Shown here one piece after another: positions 53,601 to 55,048 of a DNA stretch of 64,000 nucleotides. The position numbers and the translations under genes were made by a program. This DNA comes from Leguminivora glycinivorella. Lineage: Eukaryota; Arthropoda; Insecta; Lepidoptera; Tortricidae. Each line of letters begins with the position of its first letter. Within the stretch, counting starts at the first letter, position 1. The DNA lies in assembly GCF_023078275.1 (NCBI RefSeq), contig NC_062990.1, positions 8,199,549 through 8,263,548 of the forward strand, in the 5' to 3' direction. A model generated the notes under the pieces. It had not been told where the DNA came from and made no database searches. It saw only the letters and a program-made list of their open reading frames with translations.

Positions 53601-54934
53601 GAGGCGCTGGTCCTAACGGCCCAGCCACGACATTGGTCTAAGCGCGACAGCGGTGAGCGGCACCCATACGTACGAATGAAAAGTCCCATCGCTGTGTCTC
53701 GCTCCAATGTATGGCCGCCGCTCACCGCTGTCGCGCTTAGACCAATGTCGTGGCTGAGCCGTAACAGAGAGGGAGGGACGGGAGGCTCCTCGAGCTTGCT
53801 CAAATGCACGTACCGGCACGATACAGGCCGCCGGTCAGAGGCGTATGCTGGGTGTGCTAACAACCTCCGTCCTGGCAAGCATTCAGAAAATTTCTAATTT
53901 AACGAGATCGAAGCGGCGGACAAAAGCTAGTAAACACATAAAACATCGAACACCATCCTCGCCGAGTTACGCATAATTATCATTAGGAACTTTGAATCAG
54001 TAAACAACTAATTGATACCTATTGTATCAATTTAATGGTGTGATTCATTCAACAGGATAAAACTGAGGTAATGATGCATGTTAAACAATTTTATTGTTCG
54101 TCCGTCAACAACTTTTGTTTACTATTATAAACCTTTTAGAAATCTCATAAGGTTCAGTTTTATATTGCCATGCACATTGGTGTGGATCTGTATTTATAAG
54201 TATATGTTTTCCTTATATTGGGATAAGGTGATAAATCTGTGTAGGTACTTGCTCAATACAATGTTGTGCATTTACTTCAGTGGGTATAAAGAAAATAAAA
54301 TTAGCAGTAGGAAAAAAAACAATATTTTCCTGTGAATGTATCAGCTGGAATATAATTTAGGTCATATCTTACCAACCTTTTTTTTTTGAGTAGTACTATA
54401 ACCTAATACAGATAGAATGTAACTTGTATGAGAAATGCATGCAGACTACAACATAGGCATACAGTCCCCCAACTTGCTTATCTGTATCAGCCTTAAACTA
54501 AAGTAAAATATGTATATAGCAGTACATTTAGTATGGTCATTGGGTATTTCTACATATTTGTATATTATACACATTATTGTCTGAGTACCCACATCACAAG
54601 CCTTCTTGAGCTTACCATGGGACTCAGTCAGTGTAAGAATGTCCTATAATATTTATTTATTATGGTAGTTTACGTCCAAATATCTTAGTTTTCACCTTTT
54701 AACAGACTAGGAGATGAAGTGATTTGTTAAATTTTCTATGTAGATATATTATTTAGATAATCATGGATTTCAATAAGTGAGCCAGACAGTGTAAACTACT
54801 GCTAGACGGATTTCACGCCCGATTGTCTTATGAGGACTATATTAAGAAATAAAATATAAACACATCCACTCACTTGGCACATTGTTAGAGGGCACCAGCG
54901 CCCAGTCCGGTGAAGAGTCCTCGTCGTCCGACAT
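8556..54934 (-). CDS. gek: Genghis Khan / MRCK serine-threonine kinase, 24 exons, 3' end missing
   Basis: Orthologue of Drosophila genghis khan and vertebrate MRCK (CDC42BPA/B), a Cdc42 effector in the DMPK/ROCK branch of AGC kinases that phosphorylates myosin regulators and controls actin. Twenty-four exons join in phase to 929 codons plus 2 nt. Residues about 21-80 are the N-terminal dimerisation segment. The kinase domain starts near 97: GRGAFGEV 103-110, catalytic Lys 145 in AMK, DIKPDN from 240, DFG 258-260, SPE 284-286. The AGC tail hydrophobic motif is about 435-448, and a long coiled coil runs from about 473. The rod ends with KMTEELEYLKI followed by RRSQKLDKM. C1, PH, CNH and CRIB regions are not here and must lie left of base 1. 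Three exons (2, 10, 24) are tandemly amplified. A 15.7-kb intron separates exons 12 and 13. Confidence 0.95.
9519..9621 (-). CDS. gek: gek exon 23 (end of main coiled coil)
   Basis: Acceptor TTCGGTTCACAG, donor GATTG|GTAAGA, phase 1. It encodes IADIIRWVADEKEARGYLQA then LATKMTEELEYLKI, one of the best conserved parts of the MRCK rod. Confidence 0.95.
9717..9910 (+). mobile_element. SINE 3' part
   Basis: GGCATTTATTTGTGTGATAA to CCTATAATATTTATTTATTA, a divergent relative of the tRNA-headed SINE without the head. Another piece is at 54546-54662. Confidence 0.55.
10229..10997. mobile_element. MITE-like element, about 770 bp, with nested MITE
   Basis: TACAGTCAAGTGTAAAAATA at the left is inverted at the right as TATTTTTGCACTTGACTGTA-like sequence. 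Non-coding. Contains the piggyBac-type MITE below. Confidence 0.6.
10573..10695. mobile_element. piggyBac-type MITE, 123 bp
   Basis: Flanked by TTAA on both sides (10569-10572, 10696-10699); ends CACTTTCG and CGAAAGTG. Confidence 0.65.
11008..11112 (-). CDS. gek: gek exon 22 (coiled coil)
   Basis: 35 codons, MAENGRRWQAERRQLEMELE to TMQHWETQ; acceptor TTGTCTACAG, donor ACTCAG|GTGCGT. The ATG at its start is internal, not an initiator. Confidence 0.92.
11648..11777 (-). mobile_element. Short LINE 3' end with A-tail
   Basis: A T run at 11649-11673 is the antisense A-tail. The body (AAGACGTGGCCTACGATGG) matches 36880-36990. Confidence 0.65.
11787..11945. mobile_element. MITE with GTGCGAAAAG ends, copy 1
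   Basis: GTGCGAAAAGGGTTTCC at the left; CAAATCTTTTCACAC at the right. The internal AGTCAATGTCAGTATATCTT region is about 90% like the copy at 61470-61620. Confidence 0.65.
12076..12395. mobile_element. MITE with AACGGGACTTAA inverted ends, long form
   Basis: ATTAAATTAAAACGGGACTT on the left and AAGTCCCGTTTTAATTTAAT on the right. About 320 bp; shares ends and an ACGTCATGTCCGAAACGTCG-type core with the 45356 copy. Confidence 0.7.
12498..12611 (-). CDS. gek: gek exon 21 (coiled coil)
   Basis: 38 codons, LQTSKDKLESRRLEQMN to NRKLAKDLDA; acceptor GTGTTTCAG, donor GATGCG|GTAAGT. Confidence 0.92.
13263..13376 (-). CDS. gek: gek exon 20 (coiled coil)
   Basis: 38 codons, LQYKESLAQQQQRYNADL to VRSVLNRE. 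Acceptor TTTTTGTCGACAG, donor GAGAG|GTTAGT. Use of a second AG 6 nt inside (TTGCAG) would drop two residues. Confidence 0.9.
13539..13927 (+). mobile_element. LEP1-type Helitron with nested LINE insertion
   Basis: TCCATACTAGTATTATAAAT at the 5' end and GGAAAAAGCTAGT at the 3' end. Interrupted by an RTE-like LINE end at 13569-13763. Without it the Helitron is about 190 bp. Confidence 0.85.
13569..13763 (+). mobile_element. RTE-like LINE 3' end nested in Helitron
   Basis: The frame WVDDIRKTAGHNWMRLAQDR to EAYAQQWAIKG-stop matches the C-terminus of RTE-type ORF2, followed by a (TGA)n tail. It is flanked by AAATGGGAAAATGT and AAATGGGAAAGTGT, a 13/14-base target duplication from the Helitron. Confidence 0.85.
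13988..14416. mobile_element. MITE with CGGACCGA-type ends, interrupted by a SINE
   Basis: GGTTTTAGTG...GCGGACCGA...GGAGCGATCCGCAC on the left is inverted on the right (GTGCGGATCGCTCC...TCGGTCCGC...CACTAAAACC). The SINE 14035-14288 sits between the arms. Confidence 0.6.
14035..14288 (-). mobile_element. tRNA-derived SINE
   Basis: The minus strand reads TGGCTCAGTCGGTAGTGACC and GGTTCGAATCCCGGTAAGGG (A and B box-like), ending in a (TTTA)n tail at 14035-14055. Related to 43504-43748. Confidence 0.8.
14859..14984 (-). CDS. gek: gek exon 19 (coiled coil)
   Basis: 42 codons, ERKLREETLRSVRAEAG, then an Ala/Gly/Val-rich stretch (GAVAVAGGAAAD) and VARLQAEVDALE. Acceptor TAATTTGTAG, donor CTCGAG|GTGCGC. 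Very GC-rich compared with neighbours; the Ala/Gly tract breaks the heptads. Confidence 0.9.
15453..15587 (-). CDS. gek: gek exon 18 (coiled coil)
   Basis: 45 codons, VRDKEEELEVAMQKIDALRQ to DTAISEATK; acceptor TCTCTTTCAG, donor CTAAA|GTAAGT. Confidence 0.92.
15614..15752 (+). mobile_element. Short LINE 3' end with A-tail
   Basis: CAAGAGTGAACAGGCATTTT to AACCCATTTATAATTAAAAA. Sense copy of the family also at 11648 and 36880. Confidence 0.65.
16975..17178 (+). repeat. Dispersed repeat, copy 1 of 2
   Basis: Starts ACACTGGCGATCAAATATAT, contains GGCGGTAACTGTGAGGTAAC and ends TGTACGATAGTACTCTTTAT. A direct relative is at 52167-52390. Non-coding. Confidence 0.6.
17222..17466 (-). repeat. Dispersed repeat with (CAGA)n tract
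   Basis: AGTAGACCGATTTTCATGAA and CCGTTCGGGAGCTACGATG, then a 65-bp CAGA microsatellite (about 17355-17420) and TTGCGTCGGGGGTTAAAAA. Relatives at 62525-62650 and 62905-63070. Confidence 0.6.
17499..17612 (-). CDS. gek: gek exon 17 (coiled coil)
   Basis: 38 codons, DKELKDAVAQRKLAMTEY to QQKQKLSRQ; acceptor CTGTTTCAG, donor CGACAG|GTAATA. Confidence 0.92.
18092..18375 (-). repeat. Dispersed repeat, copy 1
   Basis: CAGATAAAGTCTAAGAAG, GGGTACGCTCGGCTAGATGG and CTATAATACTCGATCCTCTT appear inverted at 44203-44505. Class unknown. Confidence 0.6.
18671..18799 (-). CDS. gek: gek exon 16 (coiled coil)
   Basis: 43 codons between acceptor AATTTCAG and donor TTGCAG|GTAATT: DPSAPQDLVTRVRELEVMV, ending KVDSSEKLRLQ. 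Confidence 0.92.
19210..19746 (+). repeat. Dispersed lepidopteran repeat
   Basis: Opens AGGGTTCCGTAGTCAACTAG, has CCGTCCGTCCGTCCGCGG, and ends GACACGCTCTTGGCCGG, a layout common in moth and butterfly introns. Contains C-rich runs (19383-19390, 19556-19568). Non-coding; class not assigned. Confidence 0.55.
19839..19945 (-). CDS. gek: gek exon 15 (coiled coil)
   Basis: Acceptor AATTGTTACAG, donor GCTCAG|GTGATT. It encodes ESITLKEELAALSKRNAELE and ends GGVAQ. Confidence 0.92.
20011..20056. other. Perfect 20-bp intronic hairpin
   Basis: TTGTTGATAATGATTGCAAT (20011-20030) pairs exactly with ATTGCAATCATTATCAACAA (20037-20056) across a 6-nt loop. The stem extends outward about 7 bp with one mismatch. 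It lies in gek intron 14. It could be a small fold-back relic. It is short for an animal pre-miRNA. Confidence 0.7.
20605..20722 (-). CDS. gek: gek exon 14 (coiled coil)
   Basis: Acceptor TATTTCCAG, donor GAGTG|GTAAGA, phase 1. It encodes APSNAGDRAALKALEREN and LLAQTIAELRSGGQPLDAGS. Heptad-like leucines begin the rod. Confidence 0.92.
21062..21225 (+). mobile_element. (TATG)n-tailed retroposon fragment
   Basis: GAGAGGCTGGCAACCTGTCA, TTTGCCAAGAGTGGCACTTC, and a tail after GGCATGATTGTATG. 5'-truncated sense copy of the family described at 23489. Confidence 0.65.
21959..22112 (-). CDS. gek: gek exon 13 (hydrophobic motif)
   Basis: Acceptor ACGATATCGTTTCAG-like (CGTTTCAG), donor AGCCAG|GTACAC. 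It encodes LSEAVPPPSASSAFSGLH then LPFVGFTFTAGSRLSDLG. FSGLHLPFVGFTFT is the MRCK hydrophobic motif that folds back on the kinase. Its Thr is the usual regulatory site. Confidence 0.95.
22113..22434 (-). other. Start of gek intron 12 downstream flank
   Basis: Intronic, between exon 13 acceptor and the fold-back element. No recognised feature beyond a weak repeat phrase (GGGCCTTACGACGATATGAA). Confidence 0.4.
22435..26464. mobile_element. 4-kb fold-back element with 1.4-1.6-kb arms
   Basis: AGTCATAGGGCTTACGG at 22435 and its inverted copy ending at 26464 begin two long arms (about 22435-24075 and 24828-26464) that stay recognisably inverted throughout, including ATTTCATCCGAGGAAACACG, the TCAAGATGGCGGACATTTTC block, and GGTTATCTAAATATACCTAA near the inner part. 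Each arm has an internal direct duplication of about 345 bp (AAGATGGCGGCCGAATA twice). The centre has no clear transposase. The arms differ by indels and substitutions, so the insertion is not recent. A SINE-like element has inserted in the left arm. Confidence 0.8.
23489..23731 (-). mobile_element. (TATG)n-tailed retroposon, full-length copy
   Basis: 243 bp flanked by a perfect 15-bp duplication ACCTAAAAGAACTTA (23474-23488, 23732-23746), which proves retrotransposition. On the minus strand it starts TTTGCCCGTGGTGACGGG, passes AGGCTGGCAACCTGTTACTG and TGCCAAGAGTGGCACTG, and ends with (TATG)n. No A/B box seen, so it may be a LINE-derived rather than tRNA-derived SINE. Confidence 0.8.
26465..27130. 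other. Intron 12 segment without recognised features
   Basis: No exon, RNA gene or clear element. Short fragments such as GATGTCACTAAGAGTGTCAT look like decayed repeats. Confidence 0.35.
27131..27297. mobile_element. Fold-back repeat
   Basis: AAGTGGGTGATAGGCGTACG on the left matches, inverted, CGTACGTTTATCACCCACTT on the right with a few mismatches. A 174-codon frame crossing it on the plus strand starts outside it, ends inside a Helitron, and has no recognisable domain. Confidence 0.55.
27501..27738 (+). mobile_element. LEP1-type non-autonomous Helitron
   Basis: From TCCATACTAATATTATAAAT to GGCAAAGGCTAGT. It has the family phrases CACGGCAAAACGGAGCGACG and AGTGACATAGGCTACTTTTT. 5' TC and 3' CTAGT ends present, non-coding. 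Confidence 0.85.
27908..28032. mobile_element. MITE with GTTTTCACATTATCCGATCC ends
   Basis: 125 bp. The left end GTTTTCACATTATCCGATCC is inverted at the right as GGATCGGATAATGTGAAAAC. A one-ended remnant of the same family lies at about 63125-63156. Confidence 0.75.
28033..29449. other. Intron 12 segment without recognised features
   Basis: AT-rich. A short repeat piece (GCCATCTAGTTTTAAAGC and a GGGGTACGCTTTTTTGTATG end) at about 28990-29090 is related to 15095-15165. No exon-like or RNA-like sequence seen. Confidence 0.4.
29450..29930 (-). mobile_element. LINE 3' UTR remnant and A-rich tract
   Basis: 29450-29580 read on the minus strand gives AAGGGATAAGTCCGCC and CCTTTATGTACAATAAAGC, a 3'-UTR-like end with a polyadenylation signal. 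29640-29900 is AT-rich low complexity with A runs. Confidence 0.45.
30070..30585. repeat. 120-bp tandem repeat, about 4.2 units
   Basis: AACTGGAACTACATGAT recurs at 30102, 30222, 30342 and 30462. Since 120 is 40 codons, the minus strand keeps one frame open for 206 codons (repeat peptide containing SLQDFSKKPKNSYDTMF). The third base is not noticeably more variable than the others, so I do not call it a gene. It abuts the 100-bp array directly and may be part of the same large element. Confidence 0.85.
30590..34015. repeat. Satellite-like array of about 34 units of about 100 bp
   Basis: The unit runs GATCAACGTAGTATTTAAGA, then GGGTTAGCGTTTTCTTGTGA, AAGAGCAAACAAAGGGGG, and a GC hairpin GGGGGCGAAGCCCCC (perfect stem, GAA loop). 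Unit length varies by 1-4 bp, mostly in the G run. Between about 31627 and 33227, units follow a four-type order repeated four times (400-bp higher-order repeat). One unit near 31400 has lost its hairpin. Short minus-strand open frames across it shift with each unit and are not genes. Confidence 0.9.
34381..34572 (+). repeat. Inverted partial copy of the LINE 3' end
   Basis: TAAATTAATAGTTTAAAAAA and the next 170 bp repeat, in opposite orientation, the stop-codon region and proximal 3' UTR of the LINE at 35165-34973. The arms are near-identical over about 190 bp with a 400-bp spacer (34573-34972). Confidence 0.75.
34860..36878 (-). mobile_element. 5'-truncated Jockey-like LINE
   Basis: A 459-codon minus-strand frame (36523-35144) carries the reverse transcriptase palm and thumb: PLPKISNPTSPSQYRPIS, LDFSSAFNTVDF (first catalytic Asp), GVPQGGILSPLLF, and YADD at the active site, then a C-terminal region with SRYLSERF-like residues. 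Endonuclease and ORF1 are absent. Upstream of 36585 the frame is broken by about 1 nt and by the MITE. The 3' UTR runs down to about 34860-34970. It lies in the 15.7-kb gek intron in gene orientation. Probably dead, although the reverse transcriptase core is uninterrupted. Confidence 0.85.
36603..36807. mobile_element. piggyBac-type MITE inside the LINE
   Basis: 205 bp flanked by TTAA on both sides (36599-36602, 36808-36811). The ends CCTTTTGACCGCCG and CGGCGTTCAAAAGG are inverted repeats. TTAA duplication and CC-starting ends fit a piggyBac-mobilised MITE. It splits the upstream part of the LINE reading region. Confidence 0.75.
36880..36990 (-). mobile_element. Short LINE 3' end with A-tail
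   Basis: On the minus strand it reads CAAGAGTGAACAGGCATCTT, then GGCCACGTCTTTGCC, and ends in AAGCCCATTTAT plus an A-rich tail. The same segment lies at 11648-11777 (minus) and 15614-15752 (plus). Confidence 0.65.
37281..37425 (+). mobile_element. Harbinger-type MITE family M145, copy A
   Basis: Exactly 145 bp between TTA duplications (37278-37280, 37426-37428). The ends CGGCTCAGCCACGATATTGG and CCAATGTCGTGGCTGAGCCG are long inverted repeats extending through the GCGGTGAGCGGC arm. The core has CCCATCGCTGTGTCTCGC. Copies B and C are at 53617 and 63162. Confidence 0.85.
37482..37650 (+). mobile_element. RTE-like LINE 3' fragment
   Basis: Short frame with RNRRACMRNVLKV and SKWKSLISAYPSGKQV, then a GTATGTA tail. 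Relative of the piece at 43949-44100. Confidence 0.55.
37777..37898 (-). CDS. gek: gek exon 12 (end of kinase domain, AGC tail start)
   Basis: Acceptor TTGTCTTTACAG, donor ATCAG|GTATGC, phase 2. It encodes SHGWFAGLEWEALREVQAPF, then VPDVASPTDTSNFDVDD. The SPTDTSNFD turn of the AGC tail is as in vertebrate MRCK. Confidence 0.96.
38277..39158. mobile_element. Phrase-repeat element, CGA type
   Basis: Flanked by GATAACCGA (38268-38276 and 39159-39167). The ends GGTGCCCGATTGATATTCCG and GGCTACCTAATGATTCTCCG (reverse complement of the right end) are weak inverted repeats. The arms are strings of about 15-bp phrases with a CGA/CGG core (for example ATTCGGCGAATCGTT, TGTCGGCGAATCAAT, AATCGGCTAAAAAAT). 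Same architecture as the two CAAA-type elements but a different phrase sequence. Non-coding. Confidence 0.65.
39508..40613. mobile_element. Phrase-repeat fold-back element, copy 1
   Basis: Nearly identical to the element at 41509-42804 at both ends (GGTTTACTGACG... / ...GGCAGGACACCC) and with its own 8-bp duplication CCAAAAAG (39500-39507, 40614-40621). Internally deleted by about 200 bp relative to copy 2, so copy 2 is closer to the parent. Both interrupt gek introns near the kinase exons. Confidence 0.8.
40694..40780 (-). CDS. gek: gek exon 11
   Basis: 29 codons, VSDEATDLIRKLICAADQ through GLQDFK, between acceptor TTTATTTCAG and donor TCAAG|GTAAAT. C-lobe helices H-I, with the conserved arginine in DQRLG. 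Confidence 0.95.
40953..41082. mobile_element. Palindromic Harbinger-type MITE, 130 bp
   Basis: Flanked by TAA at 40950-40952 and 41083-41085. The arms ACATCTAGCGTCTCGCGAGC and GCTCGCGAGACGCTAGATGT are perfect inverted repeats. Strong hairpin, non-coding. Confidence 0.75.
41386..41502 (-). CDS. gek: gek exon 10, tandem copy 5
   Basis: The lowest-coordinate copy; full-length from GAGATGC and encoding the same residues as the native exon. Its donor is AACAG|GTATATAAT and it runs into the native intron, so it marks the original 3' boundary of the duplication. No acceptor of its own. Confidence 0.78.
41509..42804. mobile_element. Phrase-repeat fold-back element, copy 2, inside the exon-10 array
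   Basis: Starts GGTTTACTGACGATTCGCC and ends GGCGAAACGGCAGGACACCC, flanked by the exact 8-bp duplication TCATACAT (41501-41508 and 42805-42812). The ends share CGCCAAAAAACGTTTC as an inverted repeat. The left half is a string of 14-17-bp phrases of the form cCCAAA-N7-TTT. The right half carries the complementary type TTTGnCnAAA. No transposase frame. It has about 200 bp in the middle that copy 1 lacks. Superfamily uncertain: 8-bp duplications fit hAT, P or Merlin, while short-repeat arms recall Drosophila FB elements. Confidence 0.8.
42847..42958 (-). pseudogene. gek: gek exon 10, tandem copy 4 (7-nt deletion)
   Basis: Lacks 7 nt between ATCTT and ACGTCTCC relative to the other copies (the segment encoding TYGKI is broken), so it cannot encode the exon in one frame. 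The donor is present. An inserted element separates it from copy 5. Confidence 0.8.
42995..43111 (-). CDS. gek: gek exon 10, tandem copy 3
   Basis: Same unit, donor intact. The spacing of 157 bp from copy 2 puts it out of frame in a read-through, so a retained transcript would stop soon after VCMYV. Confidence 0.78.
43152..43268 (-). CDS. gek: gek exon 10, tandem copy 2
   Basis: Starts at GAGATGCTATTCGG and keeps the AACAG|GTAAAC donor but has no acceptor. The preceding intronic TATGTATGTATGAG re-creates the residues VCMYE, and because the spacing is 153 bp the native copy reads in frame into this one through VNIQYNKY. Confidence 0.8.
43305..43435 (-). CDS. gek: gek exon 10, native copy (kinase C-lobe)
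   Basis: The only copy with a real acceptor (TTTGTTTTCAG, ending 43436). It joins exon 9 in phase 1 to give GVCMYEMLFGETPFYAESLV and continues to SCPPPLEHAKQ. Donor AAACAG|GTAAAC, phase 0. Four further copies lie downstream. Confidence 0.94.
43504..43748 (+). mobile_element. tRNA-derived SINE
   Basis: The head has an A-box-like TGGCTCAGTCGGTAGTGACC and a B-box GGTTCGAATCC. It then runs through GCATTTATTTGTGTGATAAG to a TTTATTTATTTA tail. The minus-strand relative at 14035-14288 is nearly full length too. Confidence 0.8.
43949..44100 (+). mobile_element. RTE-like LINE 3' fragment
   Basis: Short plus-strand frame ending KWKSVISAYPSGKQA, followed by TGATTGTATGTAAGTATGTA. The same C-terminus and tail occur at 37482-37650. 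5'-truncated. Confidence 0.55.
44203..44505 (+). repeat. Dispersed repeat, copy 2 (inverted relative to 18092-18375)
   Basis: Contains AGAGGATCGAGTATTATAG, then CCATCTAGCTGAGCGTACC and ACTTTATCTGTCTG. All three occur in reverse order and orientation in the copy at 18092-18375. No coding; class unknown. Confidence 0.6.
44676..44800 (+). mobile_element. (TATG)n-tailed retroposon fragment
   Basis: TTTGCCAAGAGTGGCACTGA, then CTGCCTACCCCTTTATGGG and a (TATG)n tail. 5'-truncated. Confidence 0.65.
44814..44868 (-). CDS. gek: gek exon 9
   Basis: Acceptor ATGTTCTCAG, donor TTTAG|GTGAGT, phase 1. It encodes AMEDGQGRYGPECDWWSL, matching the MRCK segment after SPEIL, with CDWWSLG at the start of helix F (the conserved Asp is D of CDWW). 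Confidence 0.96.
44908..45087 (+). mobile_element. LEP1-type non-autonomous Helitron
   Basis: Begins TCCATACTAATATTATAAAT (a second partial start lies 10 bp upstream) and ends GCAAAAGCTAGT, giving the 5' TC and 3' CTAGT ends of a Helitron. Internally TTTGTCCGTCTTTCACGG is shared with the other copies. No Rep/helicase coding. Confidence 0.85.
45193..45337. mobile_element. Harbinger-type MITE, 145 bp
   Basis: Flanked by TAA on both sides (45190-45192, 45338-45340). The ends GGCCCCGCGCACACGG and CCGTCTGTGGGGGCCC are imperfect inverted repeats. A 3-bp TWA duplication is the PIF/Harbinger hallmark. Confidence 0.65.
45356..45495. mobile_element. MITE with AACGGGACTTAA inverted ends
   Basis: The left end TATTAAATTATAACGGGACT is inverted at the right as AGTCCCGTTTTAATTTAATA. 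The internal segment shares ACGTCCGTGGTCACGGT with the longer relative at 12076-12395. Non-coding. Confidence 0.65.
45635..45691 (-). CDS. gek: gek exon 8 (activation segment)
   Basis: 19 codons, VQSNVAVGTPDYISPEILR, between acceptor ACATTGCAG and donor TTAGG|GTAAG. It includes the GTPDYISPE signature that in MRCK replaces the APE motif. Confidence 0.96.
45869..45962 (-). CDS. gek: gek exon 7 (catalytic loop and DFG)
   Basis: Acceptor TATTACAG, donor GGGAAG|GTAACA. It encodes DIKPDNVLLDASGHIRL then ADFGSCLRLGDDGK, with the catalytic Asp and the metal-binding DFG Asp both intact. Confidence 0.96.
46255..46500 (+). mobile_element. LINE ORF2 C-terminal fragment
   Basis: Plus-strand sequence contains GCGGTTCAGCGTGGAAACGC, giving a VQRGNA-like peptide, and continues GTGATGGGCACTTTTGCG. 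The same segment recurs near 62646-62915. I read it as the last codons and 3' UTR of a non-LTR retrotransposon, frame-broken. Class not determined. Confidence 0.45.
46619..46795 (-). mobile_element. Helitron (LEP1-like) remnant
   Basis: On the minus strand it contains the degenerate family phrases TTGACGTGATTTTGAAGTTC and AATTTTCGAATG before CCGCGGGAAAAAGC, as in the intact copies at 13539 and 27501. Ends are eroded. A second small minus-strand piece lies at about 47340-47405. Confidence 0.5.
47092..47220 (+). mobile_element. (TATG)n-tailed retroposon fragment
   Basis: Contains TGCCAAGAGTGGCACTG and CTGCCTACCCCTTCATGGG, then GGCGTGATTGTATG with a TATG-type tail. Truncated copy of the 243-bp element seen complete at 23489-23731 on the other strand. 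Confidence 0.65.
47416..47564 (-). CDS. gek: gek exon 6 (hinge to HRD)
   Basis: Acceptor CTTTTCCAG, donor CACAG|GTAAAT, phase 2. It encodes YLVMDYYCGGDLLTLLSKFE through ELRYVHR, that is, the hinge and catalytic loop up to the R before the catalytic Asp. Very close to vertebrate MRCK. Confidence 0.96.
48001..48371 (-). pseudogene. Mariner-type transposase fragment
   Basis: Minus-strand reading gives THTWDSAPGHKARTTQIW, then WPSSSPDLNPLDYKL, a stop where TGG (Trp) would be expected, then SVLEDMVCSKRHTN, and it ends CIKAKGGHFE-stop. These are the second and third catalytic regions of Tc1/mariner transposases (D in WDSAPGHK, D in SPDLNPLDY). The 5' half is missing and the in-frame TAG makes it inactive. 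It sits in gek intron 5, same orientation as the gene. Confidence 0.85.
48474..48578 (-). CDS. gek: gek exon 5 (helix C)
   Basis: Acceptor GTTTACAG, donor AATTTG|GTGAGT; 35 codons from RAETACFQEERDVLVYG to YAFQDEHNL. It contains the helix-C glutamate in the FQEERDVL segment that pairs with the catalytic lysine. Confidence 0.95.
49104..49208 (-). CDS. gek: gek exon 4 (catalytic lysine)
   Basis: Acceptor TTGTATTTTCAG, donor CTCAAG|GTAAGT; 35 codons. It ends VYAMKILNKWEMLK, the beta-3 strand with the ATP-binding lysine. The first 20 or so residues (GTDAGANTVPGGTVSTTT) are a Gly/Thr-rich insert between beta-2 and beta-3 that is longer than the few residues usual in MRCKs. Confidence 0.95.
49209..49898 (-). 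other. gek intron 3
   Basis: AT-rich intron. At about 49578-49660 there is a decayed piece of the (TATG)n-tailed retroposon (CTCTGCCTACC motif). Nothing else recognisable. Confidence 0.45.
49899..50020 (-). CDS. gek: gek exon 3 (start of kinase domain)
   Basis: Acceptor CCTCTACAG, donor ATGCAG|GTACGA. It encodes the linker KPVATALKRL, then DDFELVKVIGRGAFGEV with the glycine-rich ATP loop, ending RASFMQ in phase 0. Confidence 0.95.
50108..50207. mobile_element. Short MITE, 100 bp
   Basis: AGTCACCAGCAATAAC at the left end is an imperfect inverted match to GTTATTGCCGGTGACT at the right end. It lies in gek intron 2 and is non-coding. The target duplication may be TA or TATA, not resolved. The rest of the intron between 50021 and 50632 shows nothing recognisable. 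Confidence 0.55.
50633..50796 (-). CDS. gek: gek exon 2, third tandem copy
   Basis: A further 207 bp downstream. It matches the second copy closely but has SVETLLNVL and DEFCGS instead of SVETLLDVL and DECCGS. The donor CACG|GTAAGAG remains, and the native intron follows. The reading frame is continuous through all three copies, so use of this donor from the native acceptor would add 138 residues without a frameshift. Confidence 0.75.
50840..51003 (-). CDS. gek: gek exon 2, second tandem copy
   Basis: 207 bp downstream of the native copy. It encodes LGITRLEQIETFLQGHAG and continues SVETLLDVL. Relative to the native copy it lacks four residues around ARRL and has several substitutions. The donor CACG|GTAAGA is intact. 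The only acceptor-like AG (ATTACTTAG, ending 51004) would give a 164-nt exon that breaks the frame. If the 43-nt intron remnant is retained, however, the frame stays open from the native copy into this one. Confidence 0.75.
51047..51220 (-). CDS. gek: gek exon 2, native copy (dimerisation segment)
   Basis: Acceptor CTATCTTTCCAG ends at 51221. The exon encodes LGIKRLKQIETLFLARRL, then QGHAGLSVETLLDVLLVL and a segment ending EKAVADFIQH, corresponding to the N-terminal helical dimerisation region of MRCK (the SVETLLDVL motif is nearly invariant in the family). The donor is CACG|GTAAGA, phase 1. Two diverged copies follow downstream. Confidence 0.92.
51636..51795 (-). mobile_element. tRNA-derived SINE with Leu/Ser-like head
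   Basis: Flanked by the perfect 12-bp duplication ATTCTATACGAT (51624-51635, 51796-51807). On the minus strand the head has GGCCGAGTGGTTGAGGC (A box) and GGTTTGAATCC (B box). The body after the head is non-tRNA. Intron 1 of gek. Confidence 0.8.
52167..52390 (+). repeat. Dispersed repeat, copy 2 of 2
   Basis: Same layout as 16975-17178: ACACTGGCGATCAAATACAT, GGCGGTAACTGTGAGGTAAC, TGTACGATAGTACTCTTTAT. Confidence 0.6.
53344..53931 (+). mobile_element. LEP1-type Helitron with nested MITE
   Basis: TCCATACTAATATTATAAAT to GACAAAAGCTAGT. It holds a (GTACT)n stretch at about 53540-53562 and the M145 MITE copy B. Confidence 0.8.
53617..53761 (+). mobile_element. Harbinger-type MITE family M145, copy B
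   Basis: 145 bp flanked by TAA (53614-53616, 53762-53764). CGGCCCAGCCACGACATTGG and CCAATGTCGTGGCTGAGCCG ends. Same orientation as copy A. Confidence 0.85.
54546..54662 (+). mobile_element. SINE 3' fragment
   Basis: TTGTATATTATACACATTAT to CCTATAATATTTATTTATTA, like 9717-9910. In gek intron 1. Confidence 0.5.
54874..54934 (-). CDS. gek: gek exon 1 (start codon)
   Basis: ATG at 54934-54932 opens MSDDEDSSPDWALVPSNNVP. The donor is CCAA|GTGAGTGG and the exon ends in phase 1. The leftover A joins exon 2 TC to give Ile. The acidic start is not conserved with vertebrate MRCK, so this start rests on the in-phase splice and the absence of another upstream ATG in frame. Confidence 0.8.
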
Positions 54935-55048
54935 TCTGCACTTGCACTACACTAGCATGTCCGTACACTAACACTAATATGTAGAAAAGCTACCGTAAAC
55001 TTAAGGCAGTTTATTGTGTGTGTTGCTTTGATCCATGGTTGCATGTAC
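54935..55048 (-). other. gek: Possible gek 5' UTR with short upstream ORF
   Basis: An acceptor-like TTCTTCCAG ends at 55049, which would make 55048-54935 part of the exon holding the start codon. It contains a short upstream frame (MDQSNTHNKLP, then stop) before the main ATG, which could lower translation. No donor or promoter for an earlier exon was identified. Confidence 0.35.
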